NCBI RefSeq assembly: GCF_016907555.1
Contig: NZ_JAFBCE010000001.1
Location: 1,426,001 to 1,490,000 of the forward strand
Reading direction: 5' to 3'
Origin: Microbacterium laevaniformans
GTDB lineage: Bacteria > Actinomycetota > Actinomycetes > Actinomycetales > Microbacteriaceae
Length of the DNA: 64,000 bases
Position 1 is the stretch's first letter, and each line of letters opens with the position of its first letter. The notes beneath the pieces were generated by a model. It was not told the origin of the DNA, ran no database searches, and saw nothing but the letters and a program-made list of their open reading frames with translations. Shown here piece after piece: positions 24,495 to 32,120 of the stretch. The position numbers and the translations under genes were made by a program.

Positions 24495-25910
24495 TCACAC
24501 CACCGCGTCGAGGATCTCGCCGCCGTGCACGGGGGCGGCGGCTCGCACCGAGGGCCACGCGTCGGCGAGCGTGTCGACGGCGCGTCGGAGCTCCTCGGGT
24601 GGTGCCGTGAAAGGCAGGCGGAGATGACGGTCGTGCGTCCCGTCGACCCCGAATCGCGACCCGGACGAGAGAGAAACGCCATGGGCGCGGGCTGCGAGGA
24701 CGAGCCCCGTGCTCAGAGGAGCATCCAGCTCCACCCAGAGCGCCACGCCGCCGTGCACCTGCGGGATCTTCCACTCCGGCAGGCGGCGGGTGAGCGCATC
24801 GACGAGAGCGTCTCGGCCCGATCTGAGCAGCAGAGAACGTTGCGTGAGAATCTCCGGCAGGTGGCTGAAGAGACGAGCGGCGACCGCCTGCTCGAAATCC
24901 GGTGTGCCCAGTTCCCTGGCGGGGCGCGCCGCGACGATTCGCTGCACGAGTTCCCCGTCCGCGCGGATCCACCCGATGCGCAGACCACCCCAGACGATCT
25001 TGCCGAGCGAGCCGACGCGCACCACGGCATCGTGGCCGAACGCCGGTGATGCGGCGGGAACGTCGATGGTCAGATCGGCGGTGGTCTCGTCGATGACGAG
25101 AGTGGAGCGCGAGGCGCGGGCAGCGTGTGCGAAGGCTGCCTCTTCCTCGTCCGTCATCGAGCGGCCCGTCGGGTTCTGGAAGCGTGGCATCAGATAGGCC
25201 ATCCGTGGCTGCGTTCGTGTGAACACTTGAGCCGCGCGATCGAGGTCCCAGCCTCCGCCGATCGTGACCGGCACAGCTACCAGTCGCGCGCCGGCGGCAC
25301 GAATCGCCTCGGCCGCATGGGGGTACGTCGGCGTCTCGATGACCACCCGATCCCCACGACCGACGAGAACGGTCGACAGGAGGTGGATCGCCGACTGCGC
25401 ACCTGTCGTCACGACGATCTGGCTCGGGTCGGTCGGGATGCCGCGTGCGCTGTATCGGTCGGCAATCGCTTCTCGGAGTTCGATGGCGCCCCGGATGTCA
25501 TAGCCCGACCGAGCGACGATGCGTGCGGCATCCGCCGCGGCCTCCGCGATGATGCCGGCGAGCCCCGGCCACGCGGCGGGACTGGCCTGTTGCAAATCGA
25601 TGGCGCCGGTCGTGGCCGCTGCGCCTCCGATGTCACGGCTCGGCCGCGCCGTCGTCACGCTTCCCGATCCGCGAAGGCTTGCGATATGACCGGTGTCGCG
25701 CAGGCTGCGATATGCCGCAGCGACCGTCGTTCGGCTCACCGAGAGTGCAGCGGCGAGTTCTCGTTCGGCGGGAAGAGCGGTGTGCGCGGCGATGCGGTTG
25801 TCGAGGCACAGGATGCGGATGCTGTCGGCGAGGGCCTCATACGCCGGCTCCCGCGTGCGCCACCCGCCCAGCATCCCGGCGAACGTCCGCGCCCCGATCC
25901 TCGAGTCCAT
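24495..25910 (-). CDS. MocR-type regulator (GntR HTH fused to aminotransferase fold)
   Basis: A 471-residue PLP-dependent regulator. An N-terminal winged helix (about residues 15-85: LPAERELAAALSVSRTTVAAAY) is joined by a linker to a type-I aminotransferase-like domain with TTGAQSAIHLL, the IDETTADL region and the PLP lysine in GSLGKIVWGG. MocR proteins use PLP as an effector-binding cofactor. The ATG at 25910 lies 7 bases after TACTGT, with no ribosome binding site (leaderless). It is divergent from a YczE-like membrane gene across an operator of repeats, the standard arrangement for the YczR/YczE pair. Confidence 0.93.
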   Translation of the reverse strand: MDSRIGARTFAGMLGGWRTREPAYEALADSIRILCLDNRIAAHTALPAERELAAALSVSRTTVAAAYRSLRDTGHIASLRGSGSVTTARPSRDIGGAAATTGAIDLQQASPAAWPGLAGIIAEAAADAARIVARSGYDIRGAIELREAIADRYSARGIPTDPSQIVVTTGAQSAIHLLSTVLVGRGDRVVIETPTYPHAAEAIRAAGARLVAVPVTIGGGWDLDRAAQVFTRTQPRMAYLMPRFQNPTGRSMTDEEEAAFAHAARASRSTLVIDETTADLTIDVPAASPAFGHDAVVRVGSLGKIVWGGLRIGWIRADGELVQRIVAARPARELGTPDFEQAVAARLFSHLPEILTQRSLLLRSGRDALVDALTRRLPEWKIPQVHGGVALWVELDAPLSTGLVLAARAHGVSLSSGSRFGVDGTHDRHLRLPFTAPPEELRRAVDTLADAWPSVRAAAPVHGGEILDAVV

Positions 25911-25917
25911 GGTGGCC

Positions 25918-25923
25918 ACAGTA
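25918..25923 (-). promoter_or_regulatory. -10 box for the MocR gene
   Basis: TACTGT on the minus strand ends 7 bases before the ATG at 25910. Confidence 0.45.
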
Positions 25924-25928
25924 TCCGA

Positions 25929-25966
25929 ATTGGACTGGTAGTAGATGTCCAATTGTGAGATTGGAT
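25929..25966. promoter_or_regulatory. Candidate MocR operator: nested inverted and direct repeats
   Basis: ATTGGAC (25929-25935) is followed by its inverted copy GTCCAAT (25947-25953) after 11 bases, and by a direct copy ATTGGAT (25960-25966) starting 31 bases from the first, about three helical turns. CCAAT-N6-ATTGG (25949-25964) is nested inside. Direct plus inverted repeats between divergent genes are typical for MocR regulators. The array covers the probable promoter region of yczE. Confidence 0.6.
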
Positions 25967-25972
25967 TGCTGC

Positions 25973-26617
25973 ATGACTGCACGTCTTGCTCGCCTGCTCA
26001 TCGGTCTCATCCTCTACGGCGTTGGTTGCGGCGTCATGGTGCAGGCCCAGATCGGCGTGGATCCTTGGACGGTCTTCGCGCAGGGACTGTCGGTGCAGAC
26101 GGGGGCGGGCATCGGATGGATCACGAACCTCGTCGGCCTGCTCGTGCTGCTGCTGTGGATTCCGCTGCGCCAACGGCCGGGCATCGGCACCCTTGCCAAC
26201 ATCCTCCTCGTCGGAACCAGCATGCAGCTGACGATCTTGGCGCTTCCGGCGATGAATGGATTCGTGACGCAAGTGATCGTGTTCCTCGGCGGGATGGCGC
26301 TGGTCGCGCTGGCCTCGGGAATCTACATCGGAGCGCGCTTGGGGCCGGGGCCGCGCGATGGCCTCATGACCGGCATGAACTCCCGGCTCGGGTGGCCGGT
26401 ATGGGCATGTCGACTCACGATCGAGGCGACCGTGCTTCTGTTCGGGTGGCTCCTCGGCGGCACCGTGGGCCTCGGCACGGTGCTGTTCGCAGCCGGCATC
26501 GGTCCCCTGGTCCACGTCGCTCTGCGACTGCTCGACGTGTCACGTCGCGGGGCCGCGGCCCAGGTCGACCCCGGTCGAGACCCGGTCGCGGCGGCGGGCG
26601 CCCCGCGCGTGGGCTGA
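25973..26617 (+). CDS. YczE/YyaS/YitT-family membrane protein
   Basis: A 214-residue integral membrane protein with five or six hydrophobic segments and the family blocks YGVGCGVMVQAQIGVDPWTVF near the start and GARLGPGPRDGLMTGM in the middle. The biochemical role of this family is not established. The ATG at 25973 is preceded by no clear ribosome binding site. Divergence from a MocR gene and sharing the repeat operator suggest that it is the regulator's main target. Homologous pairs elsewhere are known as YczR/YczE. Confidence 0.88.
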   Translation: MTARLARLLIGLILYGVGCGVMVQAQIGVDPWTVFAQGLSVQTGAGIGWITNLVGLLVLLLWIPLRQRPGIGTLANILLVGTSMQLTILALPAMNGFVTQVIVFLGGMALVALASGIYIGARLGPGPRDGLMTGMNSRLGWPVWACRLTIEATVLLFGWLLGGTVGLGTVLFAAGIGPLVHVALRLLDVSRRGAAAQVDPGRDPVAAAGAPRVG

Positions 26618-26670
26618 TCCGATCGCGCAGGGAGGCGCGCCGTGGCGGTGCGGGCTGCGCAGCAGAGCGC

Positions 26671-26880
26671 CTAGTGCTGGCGGAACTGCGGCCAGTCGGA
26701 CCCGGGAGCAAGGTGGCTGTGGAGGGCGCTCTTCGCGACCTCCATGGACGGATACGTGCCGACACTCGCGGTGGCGCCGGCGACCGTGGGCGTGTAGCCC
26801 TCCTCGCTCTTTCTCACCGTGCCGACGACGTTGCCGTCAGTGCCGTATGCGACCCACAAGGTGGATGATGCCGAGGTCAT
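26671..26880 (-). CDS. Small hypothetical protein, 69 residues
   Basis: A short soluble protein starting at the ATG at 26880, preceded by GAGAGGAG. It contains STLWVAYGTDGNVVGTV, a GYTPTV segment and a C-terminal HLAPGSDWPQFRQH. No domain is recognised. The good ribosome binding site and codon pattern support it. It lies downstream of the LysR gene on the same strand and is convergent with the YczE gene. Confidence 0.68.
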   Translation of the reverse strand: MTSASSTLWVAYGTDGNVVGTVRKSEEGYTPTVAGATASVGTYPSMEVAKSALHSHLAPGSDWPQFRQH

Positions 26881-26947
26881 GATGACTCCTCTCGTCACCG
26901 CCGACGGTACGCGCTCGCGGCGGAACTATCGAGGGGTCGGCTCACCG

Positions 26948-27889
26948 TCATCCGACGAGCGACACTCCGAAGCCGGCCACCACCTGGCGCAGTTCGGTGA
27001 GGTAGCGCTGGGCCTGGTCGGTCAACGGCACCGCCGTGCGCCCGATCCATCCGATCTCGATCTGCTCGTCGACGTCGAGCGCAACGGCCACGATCTCGGG
27101 ATCGAGGTCGTCGCTGATGATGCCCGTCGAGATGGTGTAACCGTTCAAGCCGATCATCAGGTTGAAGATCGTGGCGCGATCCGAGACGCGGATCTCGCGC
27201 GAGCTCGACAGCGTCGACAGGATCTCTTCGGCGAAGTAGAACGAGTTGTTCGCACCCTGATCGAACGTGAGTCGAGGCAACGATGAGAGGTCTTCGAGAC
27301 TCACGCTCCGCTGCAGCGAGAGCGGGTTTCGGCGCGAGACGAAGACGTGCGGTGCAGCGACGAAGAGCGTGTGAAATGCCAACCCCGAGTCGCGCAGGAG
27401 CTTTCCGATGACGTTGCGGTTGAACTCATTGCGAAACAGGATGCCGAGTTCGCTGCGCAGCGTGCGCACATCCTCGATGATGTCGAAGGTGCGCGTCTCG
27501 CGCAGCGAGAACTCGTACTCGTCGGCGTCCGTTGCTCTGACCATGCGGACGAACGCGTCGACGGCGAAGGAGTAGTGCTGGGTGGAGACGCCCAGCAGGC
27601 GCCGCGAGGGAGCAGCGCCGAGGTAGCGCTGTTCGAGCAGTGCAGCCTGCTCGACGACCTGCCGGGCGTATCCGAGGAACTCGATGCCGTCGGTGGTCAG
27701 GCTCACTCCGCGGGCGGTTCGCAGCAGCAGGTCGCGTCCGATCTTCTTCTCGAGGTCGCGCATCGCAGCGGACATCGTCGGCTGCGACACGAACAGCAGG
27801 TCGGCCGCCGCACTGATCGACCCCTCCGCAGCGACCTCGATGAAGTACTGGAGGTGCTTCAGTGTGATTCCCATCGGGGGCCGAGACAT
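26948..27889 (-). CDS. LysR family transcriptional regulator
   Basis: A 313-residue LTTR. The N-terminal HTH (KHLQYFIEVAAEGSISAAADLLFVSQPTMSAAM region, about residues 10-45) is followed by a two-lobe effector-binding domain. It is divergent from the mesX-mesD genes, so it likely controls methionine synthesis there, possibly responding to homocysteine or methionine status as MetR does (inference). The ATG at 27889 lies 8 bases after TATAGT without a ribosome binding site; a GTG at 27895 is too close to that box. The promoter overlaps the palindrome CTAT-N8-ATAG, consistent with autoregulation. Confidence 0.9.
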   Translation of the reverse strand: MSRPPMGITLKHLQYFIEVAAEGSISAAADLLFVSQPTMSAAMRDLEKKIGRDLLLRTARGVSLTTDGIEFLGYARQVVEQAALLEQRYLGAAPSRRLLGVSTQHYSFAVDAFVRMVRATDADEYEFSLRETRTFDIIEDVRTLRSELGILFRNEFNRNVIGKLLRDSGLAFHTLFVAAPHVFVSRRNPLSLQRSVSLEDLSSLPRLTFDQGANNSFYFAEEILSTLSSSREIRVSDRATIFNLMIGLNGYTISTGIISDDLDPEIVAVALDVDEQIEIGWIGRTAVPLTDQAQRYLTELRQVVAGFGVSLVG

Positions 27890-27897
27890 AGCCACAG

Positions 27898-27915
27898 ACT
27901 ATATGGGCGCATAGT
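27898..27915. promoter_or_regulatory. Candidate LysR operator and lysR -10 box
   Basis: ACTAT (27898-27902) and ATAGT (27911-27915) form an inverted repeat with an 8-base gap, shaped like a LysR box. The lysR -10 hexamer TATAGT (27903-27898, minus) is inside it, so bound regulator would block its own promoter while sitting upstream of mesX. Confidence 0.5.
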
Positions 27916-28008
27916 TTGAGCGCATTACTCGATGACAGCGCTCGTCCCGCATGCTCGGATCAGCATCATTCGCGGCCGTACCGGCCCCTGCCCAGGATTG
28001 GCCCTCGC

Positions 28009-29001
28009 ATGGCGAACGACATCGCTTTCAGCATCACGACCACTCGTTTCGACGAGGACTACGCACCCGCCGCACATTCGCGTGTGACGACGAACTTCGC
28101 GAATCTGGCGCGTGGCGCCGGGCGCCGCCAGAACCTCCGCAACGCGCTCGCGATGATCGACCGTCGGTTCAACGAGCTCGCCGCCGGCGACGATCAGGGC
28201 GCCGAGCGCTATCGGGTCGAACTCGACATCGTCACGGTGCAGCTGCAATTCGACGACACGGCCGAGGCCGAGCGCTTCCCCATCATCGAGGTTCTCGACG
28301 TCGGCATCCTCGATCACCGCACGGGTGAGCGCCACCGCGGCATCGTCGGCAACAATTTCTCCTCATATCTGCGCGACTACGATTTCAGCGTCGTGCTGCC
28401 GGCAGCGACAGCCGCCGCGGGGACGTTCACCGTTCCGGAGGATTTCGGCATCCTGCACGGTGAGCTCTTCCAACGGTTCTTGGCGTCGGATGCCTACCGG
28501 CAGCGCTTCGCGGGCTCGCCGGTGATCTGCATCAGCGTGTCGACAAGCCGCACGTACCGTCGCACGGGCCTCGTCCACCCGGTGCTCGGCACCGAGTACG
28601 TTCAGGATGACTTTTCTCTCACCGACGAATACTTCGCCCGGATGGGTCTGCAGGTGCGCTACTTCATGCCGCGCAGCTCCGTCGCACCACTGGCGTTCTA
28701 CTTCCGCGGCGACTTGCTGAACGACTTCTCCGATCTGCAACTGATCGGCACGATCGCGACGATGGAGACGTTCCAGAAGATCTATCGTCCCGAGGTGTAC
28801 AACGCACTCACCCCCGCCGGCGAGGTCTACCGTCCCACCCTGGATCATGTCGACTTCGTCCGCACCGAGATCGACTACGACCGTGAGGAGCGCAGCCAGC
28901 TGGCCGTCACCCAGGGCCGCTACGCCGAGGAGTACTTCGTGAAGCCCCACCTCCAGACCCTGGAACAGTGGATCGCCGGCGTGGCGGAGCCCGTCGCATG
29001 A
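28009..29001 (+). CDS. mesX: MesX (DUF1852), partner protein of methionine synthase MesD
   Basis: A 330-residue protein of the DUF1852 family, recognised by FSITTTRFDEDYAP at the start, GNNFSSYLRDYDFSV, VISVSTSRTYRRTG-like strand and TDEYFARMGLQVRYFMPRS. Genetics in other aerobic bacteria showed that the methionine synthase MesD needs this protein and oxygen; its chemistry is unknown, but it may supply the methyl group. The ATG at 28009 gives the family N-terminus; the ribosome binding site is weak (CAGGA). It overlaps mesD by 4 bases (ATGA), so the two are made together. A LysR gene is divergent. Confidence 0.88.
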   Translation: MANDIAFSITTTRFDEDYAPAAHSRVTTNFANLARGAGRRQNLRNALAMIDRRFNELAAGDDQGAERYRVELDIVTVQLQFDDTAEAERFPIIEVLDVGILDHRTGERHRGIVGNNFSSYLRDYDFSVVLPAATAAAGTFTVPEDFGILHGELFQRFLASDAYRQRFAGSPVICISVSTSRTYRRTGLVHPVLGTEYVQDDFSLTDEYFARMGLQVRYFMPRSSVAPLAFYFRGDLLNDFSDLQLIGTIATMETFQKIYRPEVYNALTPAGEVYRPTLDHVDFVRTEIDYDREERSQLAVTQGRYAEEYFVKPHLQTLEQWIAGVAEPVA

Positions 29002-30059
29002 CCGGCGACGGCACCGTCCATCAGGCTCCTCTGCTGCCGGTGACGACGGTCGGCAGCCTCCCCAAGCCCGCCTGGCTCGCCGAGCCCGAGGTGCTCTGGT
29101 CGCCGTGGCAGCTGCACGGCGACGTGCTCGCCGATGGCAAACGCGACGCGCTGCGCGCCGTGGTGCACGAGCAGCAACGGCGCGGCGTCGACATCATCAC
29201 CGATGGCGAGCAGACCCGTCAGCACTTCGTCACGACCTTCATCGAGCACCTCGACGGCGTCGACTTCGACAACCGCGAGACGGTGCGCATCCGCAACCGC
29301 TACGACGCCAGCGTGCCGACGGTGGTCGGCGCGGTCGGTCGTCGCGCGTCCGTCTTCGTCGAGGATGCGGCGTTCTTGCGCGGGCAGACCGACCTGCCCA
29401 TCAAATGGGCTCTGCCAGGACCGATGACGATGATCGACACGTTGGCGGATCGGCACTATGGCAGCCGTGAAAAGCTCGCGTGGGAGTTCGCGACGATCCT
29501 CAATGAGGAGGCTCGCGAACTCGAAGCCGCCGGAGTGGACATCATCCAGTTCGACGAGCCGGCGTTCAACGTCTTCTTCGACGAGTTGAAGGACTGGGGA
29601 ATCGCTGCGCTCGAACGCGCCGCGGAGGGCCTGCGCGTCGAGACCGCGGTGCACATCTGCTACGGGTACGGCATCAAGGCGAACACCGACTGGAAGGCGA
29701 CACTCGGATCCGAGTGGCGTCAGTACGAGGAGTCCTTCCCTCTTCTGCAGCGCTCGCGCATCGATATCGTCTCGCTGGAGAGCCAGCACTCGAATGTGCC
29801 GATCGAGCTCATCGAACTCATCCGCGGCAAGAAGGTCATGCTCGGCGCCCTCGACGTGGCCAGCGCGCACGTCGAGACCCCGGAAGAGGTCGCGGCGGTG
29901 CTGCGGCGGGCGTTGCCGTTCGTCGACGCCGACAAGCTGATTCCGAGTTCGAACTGCGGGATGGCCCCGCTGTCACGGGAGGTCGCATTCGGCAAACTGA
30001 GCGCACTGTCCGCCGGAGCAGCACTCGTACGCGCCGAGCTGGCAGGCGCGGACTCGTGA
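28998..30059 (+). CDS. mesD: Folate- and cobalamin-independent methionine synthase core, MesD
   Basis: A 353-residue TIM barrel equivalent to the catalytic C-terminal half of MetE, without the folate-binding N-terminal half (full MetE is about 750 residues). Zinc ligands for homocysteine activation are visible: His and Cys in VHICYG and a late Cys in SSNCGMAP. Other MetE-core signatures are TTVGSLPKP at the start, DGEQTRQHF, LPGPMTMID and IIQFDEPAFN. Coupling to mesX identifies it as the MesD family, which transfers a methyl group of unknown origin to homocysteine in aerobes. Downstream is a tRNA-Arg gene on the other strand. Confidence 0.88.
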   Translation: MTGDGTVHQAPLLPVTTVGSLPKPAWLAEPEVLWSPWQLHGDVLADGKRDALRAVVHEQQRRGVDIITDGEQTRQHFVTTFIEHLDGVDFDNRETVRIRNRYDASVPTVVGAVGRRASVFVEDAAFLRGQTDLPIKWALPGPMTMIDTLADRHYGSREKLAWEFATILNEEARELEAAGVDIIQFDEPAFNVFFDELKDWGIAALERAAEGLRVETAVHICYGYGIKANTDWKATLGSEWRQYEESFPLLQRSRIDIVSLESQHSNVPIELIELIRGKKVMLGALDVASAHVETPEEVAAVLRRALPFVDADKLIPSSNCGMAPLSREVAFGKLSALSAGAALVRAELAGADS

Positions 30060-30076
30060 CGGGCGGCTCGATGCGG

Positions 30077-30148
30077 TGCCCCCGGCAGGATTCGAACCTG
30101 CGACCAACGGATTAGAAGGCCGTCGCTCTTCCACTGAGCTACGGAGGC
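30077..30148 (-). tRNA. tRNA-Arg (anticodon TCT)
   Basis: A 72-base cloverleaf. The acceptor GCCTCCG pairs with CGGGGGC, the anticodon loop is CTTCTAA, and the T-arm is GGTTCGAAT. The discriminator is A. CCA is not encoded. It is convergent with mesD, 17 bases away. Confidence 0.95.
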
Positions 30149-30222
30149 GCTCTTCCAGCGTACTGTGGTCGCCGGCCCGACGCTGATCGTGACGCGTCGG
30201 CGCCGAGGTCGCAGGCCCTCAT

Positions 30223-30228
30223 TAGGAT
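30223..30228 (+). promoter_or_regulatory. -10 box for leaderless orn transcript
   Basis: TAGGAT ends 6 bases before the orn ATG at 30235. There is no ribosome binding site. Confidence 0.5.
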
Positions 30229-30234
30229 GAACGC

Positions 30235-30858
30235 ATGGTGAATGCCGCGGAGAACGATCGTCTCGTCTGGATCGATTGCGAGATGACCGGTCTCGACCTC
30301 GACGTCGACGAACTCGTCGAGATCGCGATCGTGGTCACCGACTTCGAGCTCAACGTCCTCGACCCCGGCTTCCAGGTGGTGATCAAACCCGACGCCTCGG
30401 CGCTGGCGAACATGAACGATTTCGTCACGCGTATGCACGAGACCTCCGGGCTCCTCGCCGAGATCCCGGACGGTATCAGCCTGGCCGAGGCGGAGTTCGA
30501 AGCTCTCGAGTACATCCAGAGGTTCGCTCCTGAGGGCAAGGCGCCGCTTGCGGGAAACACGATCGGCACCGACCGGATGTTCCTTGCGAAGTACATGCCG
30601 CGTGTCGACCGCTGGCTCCATTACCGCAGCGTCGACGTCTCCAGCATCAAAGAGCTGTCTCGGCGCTGGTACCCGCGCGCGTACTTCAACGCGCCGGCGA
30701 AGGACGGTGGCCACCGGGCACTGGCCGACATCCTCGAGTCGATTCGTGAGCTGGCGTACTACCGGCAGGCCGTCTTCGTTCCGGAGCCGGGGCCCTCCAG
30801 CGACCAGGCACGCGACGCGGCGGCCGCCGTCGTGTCGTCGTATGCCTCCGGTGTGTAA
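30235..30858 (+). CDS. orn: Oligoribonuclease
   Basis: A 3'-to-5' exonuclease of the DEDDh group, 207 residues, that finishes RNA decay by degrading 2-5-base fragments and linear pGpG from c-di-GMP turnover. The metal-binding acids are in WIDCEMTGLD, in GTDRMFLAKY, and in the C-terminal GGHRALADI, which also carries the catalytic His. The extra 20-residue Ala-rich tail is not part of the core. The start follows a TAGGAT box directly, with no ribosome binding site (leaderless). A tRNA-His gene follows. Confidence 0.96.
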   Translation: MVNAAENDRLVWIDCEMTGLDLDVDELVEIAIVVTDFELNVLDPGFQVVIKPDASALANMNDFVTRMHETSGLLAEIPDGISLAEAEFEALEYIQRFAPEGKAPLAGNTIGTDRMFLAKYMPRVDRWLHYRSVDVSSIKELSRRWYPRAYFNAPAKDGGHRALADILESIRELAYYRQAVFVPEPGPSSDQARDAAAAVVSSYASGV

Positions 30859-30892
30859 TACAATCGTCTGGTTGCCTGGAAGCAGGCGCATG

Positions 30893-30965
30893 GTGGCTAT
30901 AGCTCAGTTGGTAGAGCACCGCGTTGTGGTCGCGGGGGTCGCGGGTTCAAGCCCCGTTAGCCACC
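30893..30965 (+). tRNA. tRNA-His (anticodon GTG)
   Basis: Acceptor GTGGCTA (30893-30899) pairs with TAGCCAC, and the anticodon loop TTGTGGT reads GTG. The extra G characteristic of tRNA-His is at 30892 opposite discriminator C at 30965. CCA is encoded (30966-30968). It lies between orn and the metallopeptidase gene, with only 25 bases to the next start. Confidence 0.96.
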
Positions 30966-30993
30966 CCACTTTCTCCCCGATCGGGATGTCGAC

Positions 30994-31344
30994 ATGATCG
31001 AGATGGACGCCGACGCGTTCGAAGCTCTCGTCTCCGACGAACTCGATCTGCTGCCCGAGCGTATGCTCGTCGGACTCGACAACGTCGTCTTCGTCGTCGA
31101 GGACCGGCCCGAGGACGGTTCCCTCGACCTGCTCGGTCTCTACGACGGTCTGGCGTTGACAGAGCGCGACCGTTACGGCACCGGGGAGCTGCCCGACCGG
31201 ATCATCCTCTACCGTGAGCCGCATCTGCACGCCTGCGGCTCGATCGTGGAGCTCCGGGACGAAGTGCACACCACACTGGTGCACGAGATCGCGCACTTCT
31301 ACGGGATCGACGACGAGCGCCTGCACGAGTTGGGTTGGGCATGA
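30994..31344 (+). CDS. Small zincin metallopeptidase (PF06262-like)
   Basis: A 116-residue minimal zincin with the zinc site VHEIAHFYGID (HEXXH near residue 98, Asp/His further on). Members are widespread in actinobacteria next to clpS, and the cellular substrate is unknown. The ATG at 30994 lacks a strong ribosome binding site; an in-frame ATG at 31003 is also possible. It overlaps clpS by 4 bases (ATGA) and forms a three-gene unit with clpS and a DUF2017 gene. Confidence 0.88.
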   Translation: MIEMDADAFEALVSDELDLLPERMLVGLDNVVFVVEDRPEDGSLDLLGLYDGLALTERDRYGTGELPDRIILYREPHLHACGSIVELRDEVHTTLVHEIAHFYGIDDERLHELGWA

Positions 31345-31625
31345 CGATTCCCCTCGAGGATGTCCGCCTGGAGGAGCGCTCGGAGGTGACCGGTCCCTGG
31401 CAGACGGTGGTCTGGAACGATTCGGTCAACTTGATGAGCTACGTCGTCCATGTGTTCCGCACCTACTTCGGTTACACCCGCGAGCATGCCGAGCGTCTGA
31501 TGCTGCTGGTGCACCACGAGGGCCACGCGGTCGTCGCGGAGGGCGCGCGTGAGCAGATGGAGCTCCACGTCCAGGCGATGCACGACTACGGCCTCTGGGC
31601 GACCGTCAGGAGGGCCGACACATGA
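31341..31625 (+). CDS. clpS: ATP-dependent Clp protease adaptor ClpS
   Basis: A 94-residue adaptor that brings N-degron substrates to ClpC/ClpP. The substrate-binding block WNDSVNLMSYVVHVF (about residues 27-41) and VHHEGHAVV are well conserved; the N-terminal tail that engages the ClpC ring is present. It overlaps the metallopeptidase upstream and the DUF2017 gene downstream, both by ATGA. clpP lies at the left edge of this window, 31 kb away. Confidence 0.96.
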   Translation: MTIPLEDVRLEERSEVTGPWQTVVWNDSVNLMSYVVHVFRTYFGYTREHAERLMLLVHHEGHAVVAEGAREQMELHVQAMHDYGLWATVRRADT

Positions 31626-32107
31626 CGAGGGTGCGGATGGCGGTGTCCGCGCTGGAAGCCGCGCATCTCACGGACATCGTCCTGCAGTTCACGGATCTGC
31701 TCACCGAGGCCATCGACGGAGTCGATGATCCGGGCGTCGCGCGCCTCGTTCCCGACGGCTACCGGGACGCTGCGGAGGATGCCGCGGAGTTTCGTCGTCT
31801 GACCCAGGACGACCTCCTCGATCGGCGTCGTGATGATGCGGCGCTGGTGCTGGCGACGCTGCAACGCGATGGCCAGACACGGCGTCCGCAAGACCTGGAC
31901 CGCGCGGACGCCGAGGCCGAGGTGATCGTCGAACTGGATGCCGGTGCTGTCGCGGCGTGGTTGCGAACGTTGACCGCGGTGCGGCTGGTGATCGCGACAC
32001 GCCTCGGGATCACCACAGAAGAGGAGCAGGACGACGACCCCCGCTTCGGTGTCTACAACTGGCTGGGCTTCCGCCTCGAAGGCCTGCTCCAGGCGATCGA
32101 GGACTGA
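31622..32107 (+). CDS. DUF2017 family protein
   Basis: A 161-residue, highly acidic helical protein of the actinobacterial DUF2017 family, recognised by its position immediately after clpS, an AAEFRRLTQDDL segment and the C-terminal GVYNWLGFRLEGLLQAI. Function is unknown; constant linkage to clpS suggests a role in regulated proteolysis (inference). The ATG overlaps the clpS stop. Confidence 0.88.
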   Translation: MTRVRMAVSALEAAHLTDIVLQFTDLLTEAIDGVDDPGVARLVPDGYRDAAEDAAEFRRLTQDDLLDRRRDDAALVLATLQRDGQTRRPQDLDRADAEAEVIVELDAGAVAAWLRTLTAVRLVIATRLGITTEEEQDDDPRFGVYNWLGFRLEGLLQAIED

Positions 32108-32120
32108 CCGCCCCCAGCCC

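Noticed and set aside
24273-25049. Plus-strand frames opposite the MocR gene
   Set aside because: Low-complexity Arg-rich products; the MocR reading on the minus strand is clear.
27890-28008. Riboswitch (SAM or B12) upstream of mesX
   Set aside because: Only 119 bases are available, shared with the lysR promoter, and no conserved core of either class is visible.
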